Shown here: positions 32,425-41,476 of the stretch, piece after piece
Layout: every line of letters starts with the position of its first letter
Position numbering within the stretch: the first letter of the stretch is position 1
NCBI GenBank assembly: GCA_017431515.1
Contig: JAFRKV010000038.1
Location: 124,001 to 188,000, forward strand
Source of the DNA: Lachnospiraceae bacterium
GTDB taxonomy: Bacteria > Bacillota > Clostridia > Lachnospirales > Lachnospiraceae
DNA length: 64,000 nt
Reading direction: 5' to 3'
Made by a program: the position numbers and the translations under genes
Notes under the pieces: model-generated
Told to the model about the DNA's origin: nothing
Seen by the model: the letters and a program-made list of their open reading frames with translations, nothing else
Database searches by the model: none

Positions 32425-34158
32425 ATGACAGAGAAGCTTCAGCATAAATATGCACTTTCCAGACAGGGCGCCATAGACATGATAAAGGCATGTATCAGCG
32501 TGACCATCACAAATATTGTGCTTATGATGTCTGCAGGTATTCTGTATATGCTGATAAAAGATCTTCTGAACGACAGTCTGAGTAAAGACAGGGTTCCTTT
32601 TTATGTGGCCGGATCGATCATCATTCTGTTTGCCGTCGCGATCACCAACTTCATACAATACAATGCCACTTTCCTGACGACGTATCGGGAAAGTGGGGTG
32701 AGAAGAACCACGATCGCGGAAAAACTGAGGAAGCTTCCCCTTTCATATTTCGGGAAAAAGAATATTGCCGATCTGACAACGAACATCATGGGCGACTGTG
32801 CGATGATCGAGACAGCATCGAGCCACTGGATCCCGGAACTGATCGGTGCCGTGGCATCGGTCAGTCTCGTCGGCATCAGCCTGTTTTTCTTTTTTGATTG
32901 GAGAATGGTGCTTGCCAGTTTCTGGGTGATCCCCGTTGCCTTTATCATCATAATTACATGCTCCGGGGCGGAGAAAAGAGCGGTCCGAAAAAATCAGGCA
33001 GTAAAGCTTGCGATGGCAGACGGTATTCAGGAGTGTCTGGAGTCCATAAGAGATCTGCGGGCCAATAATGCCCAGGATCGCTATATGGAGGAACTGGACG
33101 GCAAGATCAAAAATGTGGAGAAGCTTGCCTTGTTCACGGAATTAAAGATGGCCGTATATGTGAATTCTGCAGCGATCATTCTGAAATTCGGTATCGGAAC
33201 AACTGCGGTAGTGGGAGGAATCCTTTTTGCTGCCGGCGAGATCGATCTTCTTACATTCTTTATGTTTCTCATGCTGGTGTCCAGATTATATGATCCTATG
33301 GAGATCACGCTGCAAAATTTTGCGGCGATCATTGCTACGGGTATCCAGTGCGAGCGTCTGGATGAAGTCCTGTCCCATGAGATCCAAACCGGCTCGGAAG
33401 AACTTAAGAATGAGGGTTATGATATCGAATTTGATCATGTGAACTTCAAGTATGCGGATGATACCGATGTATTGAAAGATATCAGTTTCACGGCAAAACA
33501 GGGACAGGTAACGGCTCTCATTGGCCCCTCCGGCGGAGGGAAGACCACGATATCAAGGCTTGCTGCGAGATTCTGGGATGTTAACGGTGGCAGGATTACT
33601 CTTGGAGGGGAGGATATATCAAAGATTGATCCGGAGACCCTTTTATCCAGATATTCCATTGTGTTTCAGGACGTAACGCTGTTTAACAATTCCGTTATGG
33701 AGAATATTCGGATTGGTAAGAGCGGAGCTTCTGATGAAGAGGTTATGGAGGCTGCAAGGCTCGCCAATTGTGAAGAGTTTGTAAATCTTCTTCCGGAGAA
33801 ATACAACACAAGTATCGGAGAAAACGGAAGTGAGCTTTCAGGCGGTGAGAGGCAGAGAATATCCATAGCAAGAGCCTTCCTTAAGGATGCACCGGTGATA
33901 TTGCTGGACGAAGCAACGGCGTCCCTTGATGCCGAAAATGAGACTGCGATTCAGGAGGCTCTGACCAGACTGATAAAGAACAAGACTGTCTTGATCATTG
34001 CACATCGCATGAGAACCATTGCGAATGCGGATCTTATCGTTGTGCTGAAGGACGGTATTGTCGCTGAACAGGGAAGTCCTGCATTTTTGTCAGAATTTGA
34101 CAGCATTTACAGCCGCATGACAAAACAGCAGATGATCTCGCAGGACTGGAAAATGTGA
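32425..34158 (+). CDS. ABC exporter half (heterodimer subunit 2)
   Basis: A 577-residue partner of the preceding half-transporter, with its own six-helix membrane domain and a full ATPase domain: Walker A GPSGGGKTT, signature LSGGERQR, Walker B VILLDEATASLD. Both ATP sites therefore appear competent. The start at ATG 32425 lies one base after the upstream stop, consistent with coupled expression. After its stop comes a short gap before the DUF6110 metal operon, which has its own AAAGGAG site. Confidence 0.9.
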   Translation: MTEKLQHKYALSRQGAIDMIKACISVTITNIVLMMSAGILYMLIKDLLNDSLSKDRVPFYVAGSIIILFAVAITNFIQYNATFLTTYRESGVRRTTIAEKLRKLPLSYFGKKNIADLTTNIMGDCAMIETASSHWIPELIGAVASVSLVGISLFFFFDWRMVLASFWVIPVAFIIIITCSGAEKRAVRKNQAVKLAMADGIQECLESIRDLRANNAQDRYMEELDGKIKNVEKLALFTELKMAVYVNSAAIILKFGIGTTAVVGGILFAAGEIDLLTFFMFLMLVSRLYDPMEITLQNFAAIIATGIQCERLDEVLSHEIQTGSEELKNEGYDIEFDHVNFKYADDTDVLKDISFTAKQGQVTALIGPSGGGKTTISRLAARFWDVNGGRITLGGEDISKIDPETLLSRYSIVFQDVTLFNNSVMENIRIGKSGASDEEVMEAARLANCEEFVNLLPEKYNTSIGENGSELSGGERQRISIARAFLKDAPVILLDEATASLDAENETAIQEALTRLIKNKTVLIIAHRMRTIANADLIVVLKDGIVAEQGSPAFLSEFDSIYSRMTKQQMISQDWKM

Positions 34159-34203
34159 GAGTAATTTTTATGAAATAGATAATTTAAGAAAGGAGAAATC
34201 AAA

Positions 34204-34467
34204 ATGGGTTGGAGTAAGTTTGGAATTTTCTTAGGAGGCGTGTTGTTTGGAACAGCGGGGATCAGAATCCTGTCCAGCAGAGATGCGAAAAAAGTTTACA
34301 CACATTGCACTGCGGCGGCGCTCAGAGCGAAGGACGAGATCGTGGATAAAGCAACGGTTCTGAAGGAAAACTGTGAGGATATCTACGAGGGAGCAAAGCA
34401 GATCAATGAGGAAAGGGCGGCCCGAGATCGGGAAGCGGAGATTGCGGAGAGTGCGGAAAAGGCCTGA
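34204..34467 (+). CDS. DUF6110 family membrane-associated protein
   Basis: An 87-residue protein: an N-terminal hydrophobic/glycine segment (FGIFLGGVLFGTAGIRIL, residues 6-23) and then a charged helical part ending in EIAESAEKA. This is the pattern of DUF6110 proteins, which regularly precede heavy-metal P-type ATPases in Clostridia. The N-terminal helix probably anchors it to the membrane, where it might contact the transporter encoded 12 bases downstream. A good AAAGGAG site precedes the ATG. Function unassigned. Confidence 0.85.
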   Translation: MGWSKFGIFLGGVLFGTAGIRILSSRDAKKVYTHCTAAALRAKDEIVDKATVLKENCEDIYEGAKQINEERAARDREAEIAESAEKA

Positions 34468-34479
34468 ACGGAGAGTTTT

Positions 34480-36570
34480 ATGAAAGCGGTGATTAAGCAT
34501 GAGATTTCCGGCAGGATTCGTGTTCATTTTAAACGTTCCCGTTTCAGCTTTCGAGAAGCCGATACTCTGCAATATTATCTTCAAAGTTTTCCCTGCATCA
34601 AAAAAGCAGAAGTCTATGAACGCACGGCAGACGCGGTGGTGTTCTTTTCCGGAAACAGGGATGAGATTATCAAAATCCTCGGAGATTACGATCCTGAGAG
34701 GTGCGATGTGCCGGAAAGTTTCTATGAAAGTTCTTCCCGGGAACTGAATGCAACGTATTTTGAAAGGATCGTCGTTTCGATCGTGTGGCATTACGGGAAG
34801 CGACTGTTCCTGCCGATGCCGGTACGGATCGTTCTGACCTGTCTGAATGCCGTGCGATATCTTTGGCGCGGCCTGAAGACGGTCCGGTCGAAAAAATTGA
34901 AAGTAGAGCTTCTGGATGCTGCGGCGATCGGTGCTTCCATTCTTGTGAAGGACTATGCTACAGCTTCTTCCGTCATGTTTCTTTTGGGTATCGGAGATAC
35001 GTTGGAGGATTGGACGCATAAGAAATGCACAAGTGACCTTGCCAGACAGATGTCTCTGAACATCAGACGCGTGTGGAGGACAGACGGAAAGAATGAGGTC
35101 CAGGTTGATGCGGATCAGATTGAGACCGGGGATTTTGTTGTGGTGCGGATGGGGAACATCATCCCCTTTGACGGCGTGGTCAAAAAAGGAGATGCACTGA
35201 TCAATCAGGCATCTATGACGGGAGAAGCCATCCCCGTGAGGAAAGCAGAAGGAGGAAGTGTGTTCGCTGGCACGGTTGTGGAAGAAGGGGAGATCACGAT
35301 CCGTGTCACGGCTGTAAGCGGAAGCGGAAAATACGACAAGATCGTCCGGATGATCGAGGAGTCTGAAAAGTTGAAGTCGGCGCTTGAGAGCAGGGCGGAA
35401 GGGCTTGCGGATCGGCTTGTTCCTTATACGCTTGCCGGAGCAGCCCTGACACTTCTTCTGAGCAGAAATATCATGAAAGCCGTATCGGTTCTGATGGTTG
35501 ATTTTTCCTGTGCATTAAAACTCGCCATGCCGCTTTCTGTGCTTTCGGCGATCCGGGAAGCGGGCGATTATGGGATTACTGTGAAAGGCGGTAAGTTCCT
35601 GGAAGCGGTTTCCGAGGCGGATGTGCTCGTATTTGACAAAACGGGCACGCTGACAAAGGCAGAGCCCACCGTAAAAGACGTGATATCCTTTAACGGAGAG
35701 GACAAAGAGGAGCTTCTTCGCGAAGCGGCGTGCCTCGAAGAGCATTTTCCGCACTCCATCGCGAATGCGGTGGTAAAAGCGGCTCTTGATAAAGGACTGA
35801 CCCATGAAGAACTTCATACAAAAGTGGAGTATGTGGTGGCGCATGGAATTTCCTCGTCCATTAACGGCAGCCGGGCGCTGATCGGGAGCTGGCATTTTAT
35901 CTTTGAAGATGAGGACGTAAGCATACCGGAAGGGAAAAAAGAACTGTTTGACGCCCTCCCTGATGAGTATTCCCACCTGTATTATGCCAAAGACGGGATG
36001 CTGGCGGCGGTAATTCTGATCGAGGATCCAATACGGGAGGATGCGCGTCGCGTCATCAGATCATTGAGAGAACGGGGCATCCGGCATATCGTGATGATGA
36101 CCGGCGACAGTGAGCGCACAGCGAAGAGGATCGCCTCTGAAGTGGGAGTAGATGAATATTATGCCGAAGTCCTGCCGGAGGATAAGGCGGGATTTGTGGA
36201 AGAACGAAAAAAAACCGGATCGAAAGTGATCATGATCGGCGACGGCATCAACGATTCGCCTGCCCTGTCGGCGGCTGATGCGGGCATTGCAGTCGATGAC
36301 GGTGCGGAGATCGCCAGACAGATTGCGGACATCACCATAGGTGCGGAGGACCTGTCCAGGATCGTGATCCTGAAGGATCTGAGTGACAGTTTGATGAAAC
36401 GGATCCGGTCTCATTACAGGACGATCGTCTGGTTTAATTCCGGTCTGATTCTGTTTGGACTGTTGGGAATCCTGCCGCCTTCCCTGTCCGCGCTCCTGCA
36501 CAATGCTTCCACGATTGCGCTGGGCTTGAAGAGTACGACGAAGCTGCTGGAGCGAAAGCAGGATCGTTGA
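34480..36570 (+). CDS. Heavy-metal P1B-type ATPase with HMA_2-like N-terminus
   Basis: A 696-residue metal-transport ATPase. Residues 1-75 form a ferredoxin-like domain without a CxxC motif (SGRIRVHFKRSRF), resembling the HMA_2 domain. The actuator loop carries MTGEAIPV, and the phosphorylation motif is DKTGTLT with Asp386; GDGINDSPAL supplies the hinge. The membrane metal site reads DFSCALKLAMP (Cys344), that is Ser-Cys-Ala where Cys-Pro-Cys is usual, so the ion is probably not copper; Mn, Zn or Fe are candidates. Part of an operon with DUF6110 and a ZIP transporter. Confidence 0.9.
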   Translation: MKAVIKHEISGRIRVHFKRSRFSFREADTLQYYLQSFPCIKKAEVYERTADAVVFFSGNRDEIIKILGDYDPERCDVPESFYESSSRELNATYFERIVVSIVWHYGKRLFLPMPVRIVLTCLNAVRYLWRGLKTVRSKKLKVELLDAAAIGASILVKDYATASSVMFLLGIGDTLEDWTHKKCTSDLARQMSLNIRRVWRTDGKNEVQVDADQIETGDFVVVRMGNIIPFDGVVKKGDALINQASMTGEAIPVRKAEGGSVFAGTVVEEGEITIRVTAVSGSGKYDKIVRMIEESEKLKSALESRAEGLADRLVPYTLAGAALTLLLSRNIMKAVSVLMVDFSCALKLAMPLSVLSAIREAGDYGITVKGGKFLEAVSEADVLVFDKTGTLTKAEPTVKDVISFNGEDKEELLREAACLEEHFPHSIANAVVKAALDKGLTHEELHTKVEYVVAHGISSSINGSRALIGSWHFIFEDEDVSIPEGKKELFDALPDEYSHLYYAKDGMLAAVILIEDPIREDARRVIRSLRERGIRHIVMMTGDSERTAKRIASEVGVDEYYAEVLPEDKAGFVEERKKTGSKVIMIGDGINDSPALSAADAGIAVDDGAEIARQIADITIGAEDLSRIVILKDLSDSLMKRIRSHYRTIVWFNSGLILFGLLGILPPSLSALLHNASTIALGLKSTTKLLERKQDR

Positions 36571-36585
36571 ATCAGGGAGGATAGT

Positions 36586-37365
36586 TTGGAAGATGTCTTA
36601 ATGGGTGTTTTGATCCCGTTCGCCGGGACGGCGCTCGGATCAGCCTGCGTATTCTTTATGAAAAAAGGATTGGGAGCAAAGGTTCAAAGAGCTCTCACGG
36701 GGTTTGCAAGCGGCGTGATGGTGGCTGCGTCGATCTGGAGCCTCATCATTCCGGCAATGGAGCAGACAGAGGGCATTGGAAAACTGGGTTTCCTTCCCGC
36801 ATTGATCGGATTCTGGCTGGGAATCCTTTTTTTACTATTGCTCGATACGGTCATCCCTCATCTGCATATGAACGCTGACAAGGCAGAAGGCCCCAGATCG
36901 AGGCTGAAAAAGACAACCATGATGGTGCTTGCCGTAACGCTTCACAATATTCCGGAAGGGATGGCGGTGGGCGTTGTTTATGCCGGATTTGTGTCGGGGC
37001 ATACAACGATCACTGCGGGCGGAGCATTGGCGCTGGCACTTGGAATTGCGATACAGAATTTTCCGGAGGGGGCTATCATTTCGATGCCTCTTTGCGCAGA
37101 AGGGAAAAGCAAAGGAAAAGCGTTTCTGGACGGTGTGCTCTCGGGAGCGGTAGAGCCGGCCGGAGCGGTGTTGACGATCCTGGCAGCAGAGATGATCCTG
37201 CCTGCTATGCCTTATCTTCTTAGTTTTGCAGCAGGAGCGATGATGTATGTAGTAGTAGAGGAACTGATCCCGGAGATGTCTTCCGGAGAACATTCCAACA
37301 TCGGAGTGGTCATGTTTGCAGCCGGTTTTACGTTAATGATGGCGCTTGATGTGGCGCTGGGATGA
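36586..37365 (+). CDS. ZIP family metal transporter
   Basis: A 259-residue eight-helix ZIP protein. Helix IV carries VTLHNIPEGMAVGV and helix V NFPEGAIIS, the two HNxPEG-type signatures that form the binuclear metal site, and a His-containing loop (HLHMNADKA) lies between helices III and IV. ZIP proteins usually import Zn, Fe or Mn into the cytoplasm. It starts with TTG 36586 behind GGGAGG, 15 bases after the P-type ATPase, so uptake and ATP-driven transport of the same metal may be balanced in one operon. Specificity is not determinable here. Confidence 0.92.
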   Translation: MEDVLMGVLIPFAGTALGSACVFFMKKGLGAKVQRALTGFASGVMVAASIWSLIIPAMEQTEGIGKLGFLPALIGFWLGILFLLLLDTVIPHLHMNADKAEGPRSRLKKTTMMVLAVTLHNIPEGMAVGVVYAGFVSGHTTITAGGALALALGIAIQNFPEGAIISMPLCAEGKSKGKAFLDGVLSGAVEPAGAVLTILAAEMILPAMPYLLSFAAGAMMYVVVEELIPEMSSGEHSNIGVVMFAAGFTLMMALDVALG

Positions 37366-37367
37366 AT

Positions 37368-37523
37368 TTATTGAAACCCTTTTGCCAATTCTGCTGCTTC
37401 TGCCTCGCTGTCAGCTTCGGCAAGCGGCTCATATTCTGCGTAATTATCGGCAAAATCCGAGGTCTTCATGACCTGGATCGTATTTGTTTTGATAACACTG
37501 ACGACTAAAAATGCTTTATCCAC
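37368..37523 (-). CDS. Small hypothetical protein, 51 residues
   Basis: A reverse-strand gene with GTG start at 37523, preceded by an excellent AGGAGG site seven bases away. The product opens MDKAFLVVSVIKTNTIQVMK and is acidic and Ala/Glu-rich at the end (EADSEAEAAELAKGFQ). A minus-strand promoter lies at 37625-37653. A 33-codon frame (MRTGNYLEALEKVMSE...) lies between promoter and start and overlaps the GTG, possibly as a coupling leader. Family unknown. Confidence 0.6.
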   Translation of the reverse strand: MDKAFLVVSVIKTNTIQVMKTSDFADNYAEYEPLAEADSEAEAAELAKGFQ

Positions 37524-37624
37524 GTTTATTCCTCCTGTCATTGCATCTTAAACATCCGGAAGACTGTCTTTCTGACATCACTTTTTCCAATGCTTCCAAA
37601 TAGTTCCCTGTCCTCATCATGATT

Positions 37625-37653
37625 ATTATAATTCCCATAAGATCATAATACAA
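37625..37653 (-). promoter_or_regulatory. Promoter of the small reverse-strand gene
   Basis: On the reverse strand TTGTAT (37653-37648), 17 bases and TATAAT (37630-37625). The start near 37618 gives a leader of about 95 nt before the GTG at 37523. Confidence 0.6.
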
Positions 37654-37749
37654 CAAAAAATGCCAAAAGACCGGCGTGTTCCGAAAGGGAGACGCGGATA
37701 CCATGGCAAGATGCTTTTGGGCCTCCGTTCAGGGGAATACGATGCGGCT

Positions 37750-38916
37750 TTACCCCTTCCTTTTTTTCAACACCACATAAGTTCTTTCCAGCAGAGCGAT
37801 GTTCAGGATTGCAAAGAGCAGCAGGTAGAAGGGCATGATCCCGATTCCGGTCTGTTGCTGCAGGATTCCGAAGACCATCGGCATGAAGGTGCTGCCTACA
37901 TAGGCGGATGCCATCTGCAGTCCGATGATCGCCGCGCTGTTTCTTTTGCCGAAGTTTACAGGCGCCATATGCTGGATCGCCGGATAGACGGGGCCCATCC
38001 CCGCTCCGATAATCACGAAACCGATGGCCGCGGGGAGATAATACCGGATCGGCAGCATCACCAGCAGGATCCCCGCCAACTCCACCCCGATCCCGATCCT
38101 GATGAGGAGCCGATCTCCCAGCTTATTGGAAACAAATCCGGAGATGAGTCTCCCGAGCATCAGGCCCCCGAAGATCAGCGACCCAAAGGAGGCGATCAGT
38201 TCATCGGAAAGCCCCTCCTTCACTCCGGCAAAATAACTGGAGGTCCAGAGAAAACAGGTTGCTTCCCCCGCACAGTATGCAAAAAAAGCGATCAGTGTCA
38301 GGATCACGCCCGGCACCTTCAGCGCTTCTTTGATACCGGCATCTTCATTAGTTTCATCTTCTGCGTCACCCTCGTTCTTTTTCCATAACGGCAGCGACAG
38401 AATGCAGATGAGCAGGATCCCCATCTGGATATACGCGGTCCACCGATACCCCTCATTCCACCTTGCTTTGCTGAGCGCCAGCGCCATGATGTTGGGACTG
38501 ATCACTGCGCCCACACCATAGAAGCAGTGCAGAAAATTCATCACGGAGCCGGAGTAATGGTTTGCCACATAGTGATTCACGGATGCATCGATGGCGCCTG
38601 CGCCGAGGCCGTAGGGAATCACGAACAGAAACAGCATCCCGTAGGATGCGGAAAAGGAAAACCCCAGAAGCCCCAGGATGGTCAGAAGAATGGAAATGAT
38701 CACGATCCATTTCGTGTGAAACCGTCTGATCATGCGGGGGCTGAGCAACGCAGAGATGATGGTCATAAAGGAGATCGCCATGGAGACATAGCCGGCGTAT
38801 GAGGAAGGCACGCCAAAGGCCGTCTGCATGGTGGGCCAGCCGGAGCCGAGAAGCGAATCCGGAAGACCGAGACTGATGAAGATCAAATAGATTACTGCCA
38901 ATAATAAAGATACCAT
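37750..38916 (-). CDS. MFS transporter
   Basis: A 388-residue major facilitator protein with about 12 membrane helices and a central cytoplasmic loop (LPLWKKNEGDAEDETNEDAG). The first half includes FISLGLPDSLLGSGWPTMQ and RFHTKWIVI, the second GAGMGPVYPAIQ. This fits the FucP/sugar-type subgroup often used for uptake of mono- or disaccharides. It starts 12 bases after the GH3 gene on the same strand and is probably co-transcribed, so it is a good candidate importer for the sugar that GH3 releases outside the cell. Confidence 0.85.
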   Translation of the reverse strand: MVSLLLAVIYLIFISLGLPDSLLGSGWPTMQTAFGVPSSYAGYVSMAISFMTIISALLSPRMIRRFHTKWIVIISILLTILGLLGFSFSASYGMLFLFVIPYGLGAGAIDASVNHYVANHYSGSVMNFLHCFYGVGAVISPNIMALALSKARWNEGYRWTAYIQMGILLICILSLPLWKKNEGDAEDETNEDAGIKEALKVPGVILTLIAFFAYCAGEATCFLWTSSYFAGVKEGLSDELIASFGSLIFGGLMLGRLISGFVSNKLGDRLLIRIGIGVELAGILLVMLPIRYYLPAAIGFVIIGAGMGPVYPAIQHMAPVNFGKRNSAAIIGLQMASAYVGSTFMPMVFGILQQQTGIGIMPFYLLLFAILNIALLERTYVVLKKRKG

Positions 38917-38928
38917 TTCTTTCAGTCC

Positions 38929-40788
38929 TTACTGTAATGCGTTCCAGCCGGCTTCGTGCCAGCACTCTCCGGTGCCGATCTGGGAAACAGAGGAATAATA
39001 CGGCATGGGGAGCGTGCCCGTAAGAGGTGCCTTCCCGGTCAGCACGTCCGTGACGGCATTTCCGCCCTCTGACCCCGGCAGATAGCACATGATGCAGGAG
39101 TCCCAGTTGTCGAGATACTCGTCAATGATCACATTGCGCCCGGCGATGAGCAGGGTCAGGGTGGGTTTCCCGGAAGCTGCCGCCTCTTCGATCGCCTGTT
39201 TATTTCCGTCCAGCGCCATATCTCCCACGATGGAAAGGTCCCTGGTATCCCCCTCCCACTCCGCATAGGGATGTTCGCCTATACACAGCAGCACCATGTC
39301 ACATTCGCCGATTTTCTTCGGATCCGTGATGATCTCAAAACCGTTTTCCTCTCCGGCGGCGTTCAGCGCTTCCAGGATCGTGGGATCATTCGGCAGAATC
39401 CGCTCGTCGTAGAGAGTATCGCTGGCCCCCTGCCAAAGGTAGGTCCAGCCGCCGCACAGGGCGCCGGTGTCCGTGGCAGCGGGTCCGGTCACATAGATCT
39501 TCATGCCTTTTTCGATCGTCAGATGGGATCCGGCTTTCAACGGCACAAAGGATTTTGCCGCCAGTTCCCTTGCAACCTGATGGGACTTTTCGCTGCCGTA
39601 ATCGTAAGCAGGGGCAAAGTCCTTCATAAAGGGATCCTGGAAAAGACCTGCATCCATCTTCACCTGAATGATCCGTCTGACGGCGTCATCGACGCGCTCC
39701 TCGCTGATAGAGCCTTCTTTGACGGCCTCGACGATGATCTGCCTGCACTCCTCATAATGCTCTGCTTCCATCAGCATATCGATCCCGGCATTGACGCAGA
39801 GAATCACATTTTCCTTCAGATCCGCACCGGAACAGTTTTCGATGGAATCCCAGTCCGACAGGATAAACCCGTCAAATCCCAGATCGTCTTTCAGATAGCG
39901 GATATATGCCGCATTTTCATGCATCTTCGTCCCGTTGAGGGAGGAATGGGAGATCATGATGGACTGCACGCCGGCTTTGACAAGAGCCTCGTAGACGGAA
40001 AGCTGCGCATCGATCTGATCCTGCGTCATGGGTGCGTCGCCGCGGTCGATGATCCTTTCCGTCATATTGGAATATTCGCCGGTTCCGTACGCCGTATAAC
40101 CGCCGCCGAAGAAATGCTTGGCACAGACCACCACCCCTTCGGACAAAAGGCCCTCGGCATAGGGTACGGAAAGGTTCTTCACGATCTCATTGTCATCGGA
40201 AAAACATTCGTAAGTTCTGCCCCATCGGGGATCCTGGGCGGCATCCACGCAGGGGGAAAAATTCAAAAGCATTCCCGTGTGGACGATATCCGATCCCACA
40301 AGGGCGCCGTACTCCTTCATCAGCGCCGGATCGTTGGCGGCCCCCATATTAATATTCTGCGGAAAGATCACGGAGCCGGAGGCATAGTTGACACCGTGGA
40401 CGCTGTCCTGACCGTAAAGAAACGGGATTGCCGCTTCGGACGAGAGCGCGTCGCGCTGATAGGCGTCGACGATCTCGTGCCACTCCAGATCCGTGGGATT
40501 CGGCAGCTCATCGAACTTGGAAAGGACGGAACCATAGTCGTATTGCTGCATCTGCGCATCGCTGATACAGTAAATCGCCCCCTCCACCATCTGAGCTGCC
40601 TTCTGATCCAGAGTCAGCCCAGCGACGATCTCTTCCGCCGTCATGCCGTCATACTTGGTGATGCTCTCTGCAGCCGCTTCCTGTGAAACGGATGCCTGTG
40701 TCGCGGGTGTGCCCTGTGCTGCCGGTGCGCAGGAAGCAAGCAGGAGAGACAGGGGAAGCAGCAGAGCGATCATTTTCCGATGGTTCAT
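38929..40788 (-). CDS. GH3 family glycoside hydrolase lipoprotein
   Basis: A 619-residue lipoprotein. The signal ends in LLLASC (Cys20), so it is anchored on the outer face of the membrane. The rest is a two-domain GH3 enzyme: GYTAYGTGEYSNM and ISHSSLNGTKMH in the first domain, the nucleophile Asp in GFDGFILSDWDSI, and a second alpha/beta domain with LCIGEHPYAEWEGD. The likely reaction is removal of beta-linked glucose or xylose from oligosaccharides; the exact linkage is not decided by sequence. Start 40788 follows GGGAGG. Its promoter is at 40850-40879. Confidence 0.9.
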   Translation of the reverse strand: MNHRKMIALLLPLSLLLASCAPAAQGTPATQASVSQEAAAESITKYDGMTAEEIVAGLTLDQKAAQMVEGAIYCISDAQMQQYDYGSVLSKFDELPNPTDLEWHEIVDAYQRDALSSEAAIPFLYGQDSVHGVNYASGSVIFPQNINMGAANDPALMKEYGALVGSDIVHTGMLLNFSPCVDAAQDPRWGRTYECFSDDNEIVKNLSVPYAEGLLSEGVVVCAKHFFGGGYTAYGTGEYSNMTERIIDRGDAPMTQDQIDAQLSVYEALVKAGVQSIMISHSSLNGTKMHENAAYIRYLKDDLGFDGFILSDWDSIENCSGADLKENVILCVNAGIDMLMEAEHYEECRQIIVEAVKEGSISEERVDDAVRRIIQVKMDAGLFQDPFMKDFAPAYDYGSEKSHQVARELAAKSFVPLKAGSHLTIEKGMKIYVTGPAATDTGALCGGWTYLWQGASDTLYDERILPNDPTILEALNAAGEENGFEIITDPKKIGECDMVLLCIGEHPYAEWEGDTRDLSIVGDMALDGNKQAIEEAAASGKPTLTLLIAGRNVIIDEYLDNWDSCIMCYLPGSEGGNAVTDVLTGKAPLTGTLPMPYYSSVSQIGTGECWHEAGWNALQ

Positions 40789-40849
40789 AAAAAAATCCTC
40801 CCGTATGAAAGAGTCTGCAGCCACGTTGTGTGTCTGCGGGTTTATCTGA

Positions 40850-40879
40850 AAAATAGCAAATCTGCGAAGGGCTTGTCAA
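40850..40879 (-). promoter_or_regulatory. Promoter of GH3-MFS operon
   Basis: Reverse strand: TTGACA (40879-40874), 18 bases, TATTTT (40855-40850). The start would lie near 40843, giving a leader of about 55 nt to the GH3 ATG. Confidence 0.65.
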
Positions 40880-40932
40880 TACGGGGGTCGAGCTGTCCAT
40901 AGCAGGAAGCAGAAATTATTTAAAAAAAGGTG

Positions 40933-40961
40933 TTGACATCCGGAAACAGGAGTTGTATATT
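40933..40961 (+). promoter_or_regulatory. Promoter of the padR operon
   Basis: TTGACA (40933-40938), 17 bases, TATATT (40956-40961), a near-consensus promoter. Transcription would start near 40968, two bases before the repeat array at 40970. Confidence 0.8.
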
Positions 40962-40969
40962 TACCACAT

Positions 40970-41039
40970 CAGACATAGTACGACAGACGTAGTACGCCAG
41001 ACATAGCACGGTAAACGTAGTACGGCAAACGTGGTACGA
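40970..41039 (+). repeat. Five 14-bp tandem units, candidate operator array
   Basis: Five consecutive 14-base units (40970, 40984, 40998, 41012, 41026) follow the pattern CAGACRTAGTACGN, with variants TAAACGTAGTACGG and CAAACGTGGTACGA. Each contains the near-palindrome CGTAGTACG (only the centre base fails to pair). The array lies directly after the expected transcription start, where bound protein would block polymerase. Confidence 0.8.
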
Positions 41040-41123
41040 CTGTCATAGGAAACCGGAATGCATCTCTTGAAAGGAGAGCAGGACGGGGCAAAAGAAAAGG
41101 GCCAAAGGCCCGGGAGGGAACGT

Positions 41124-41474
41124 ATGGTAGAAATCAGCAGCGATGTGATCCGCGGATACAATGATACCATCATCCTGAGCATTCTCATGAAAGAGCCGTC
41201 GTATGGCTATGGCATTTCCCGGCAGATCAAGGAGATCTCCGACGGGAAATACGCCATCAAGGAAACGACCCTCTACTCGGCGTTTACGAGGATGGAGAAG
41301 AACAGGTACATCGAATCATTTACTGCGGATGAGGACCCGAAAGGCAACGGAAAGAAACGCACCTATTACCGCATCACAGACGAAGGCAGAACCTATTACG
41401 GCACCAAATGTGAAGAGTGGGACGTGACAAGAGAAGTGATCGAGAAGTTCATTGCGCAGAAAGAAGGAGAATGA
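41124..41474 (+). CDS. PadR family transcriptional regulator
   Basis: A 116-residue winged-helix protein of the PadR family. The N-terminal ILSILMKEPSYGYGISRQI and TTLYSAFTRMEKNRYIE contain the family's recognition helix, followed by the wing (KRTYYRITDEGRTYYG) and a short dimerisation helix. PadR proteins are usually autorepressors that respond to small molecules or drugs. Start ATG 41124 follows GGGAGGG. It is coupled to a membrane protein (41477) and a DUF4097 protein, a conserved Clostridia operon. The 14-bp array at 40970-41039 is the natural candidate target. Confidence 0.9.
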   Translation: MVEISSDVIRGYNDTIILSILMKEPSYGYGISRQIKEISDGKYAIKETTLYSAFTRMEKNRYIESFTADEDPKGNGKKRTYYRITDEGRTYYGTKCEEWDVTREVIEKFIAQKEGE

Positions 41475-41476
41475 AA

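Noticed and set aside
37660-38388. A 242-residue forward gene
   Set aside because: Antisense to the MFS transporter, whose membrane pattern is clear.
39271-40686. A 471-residue forward gene
   Set aside because: It is antisense to the GH3 enzyme and has no domain signals or ribosome site.
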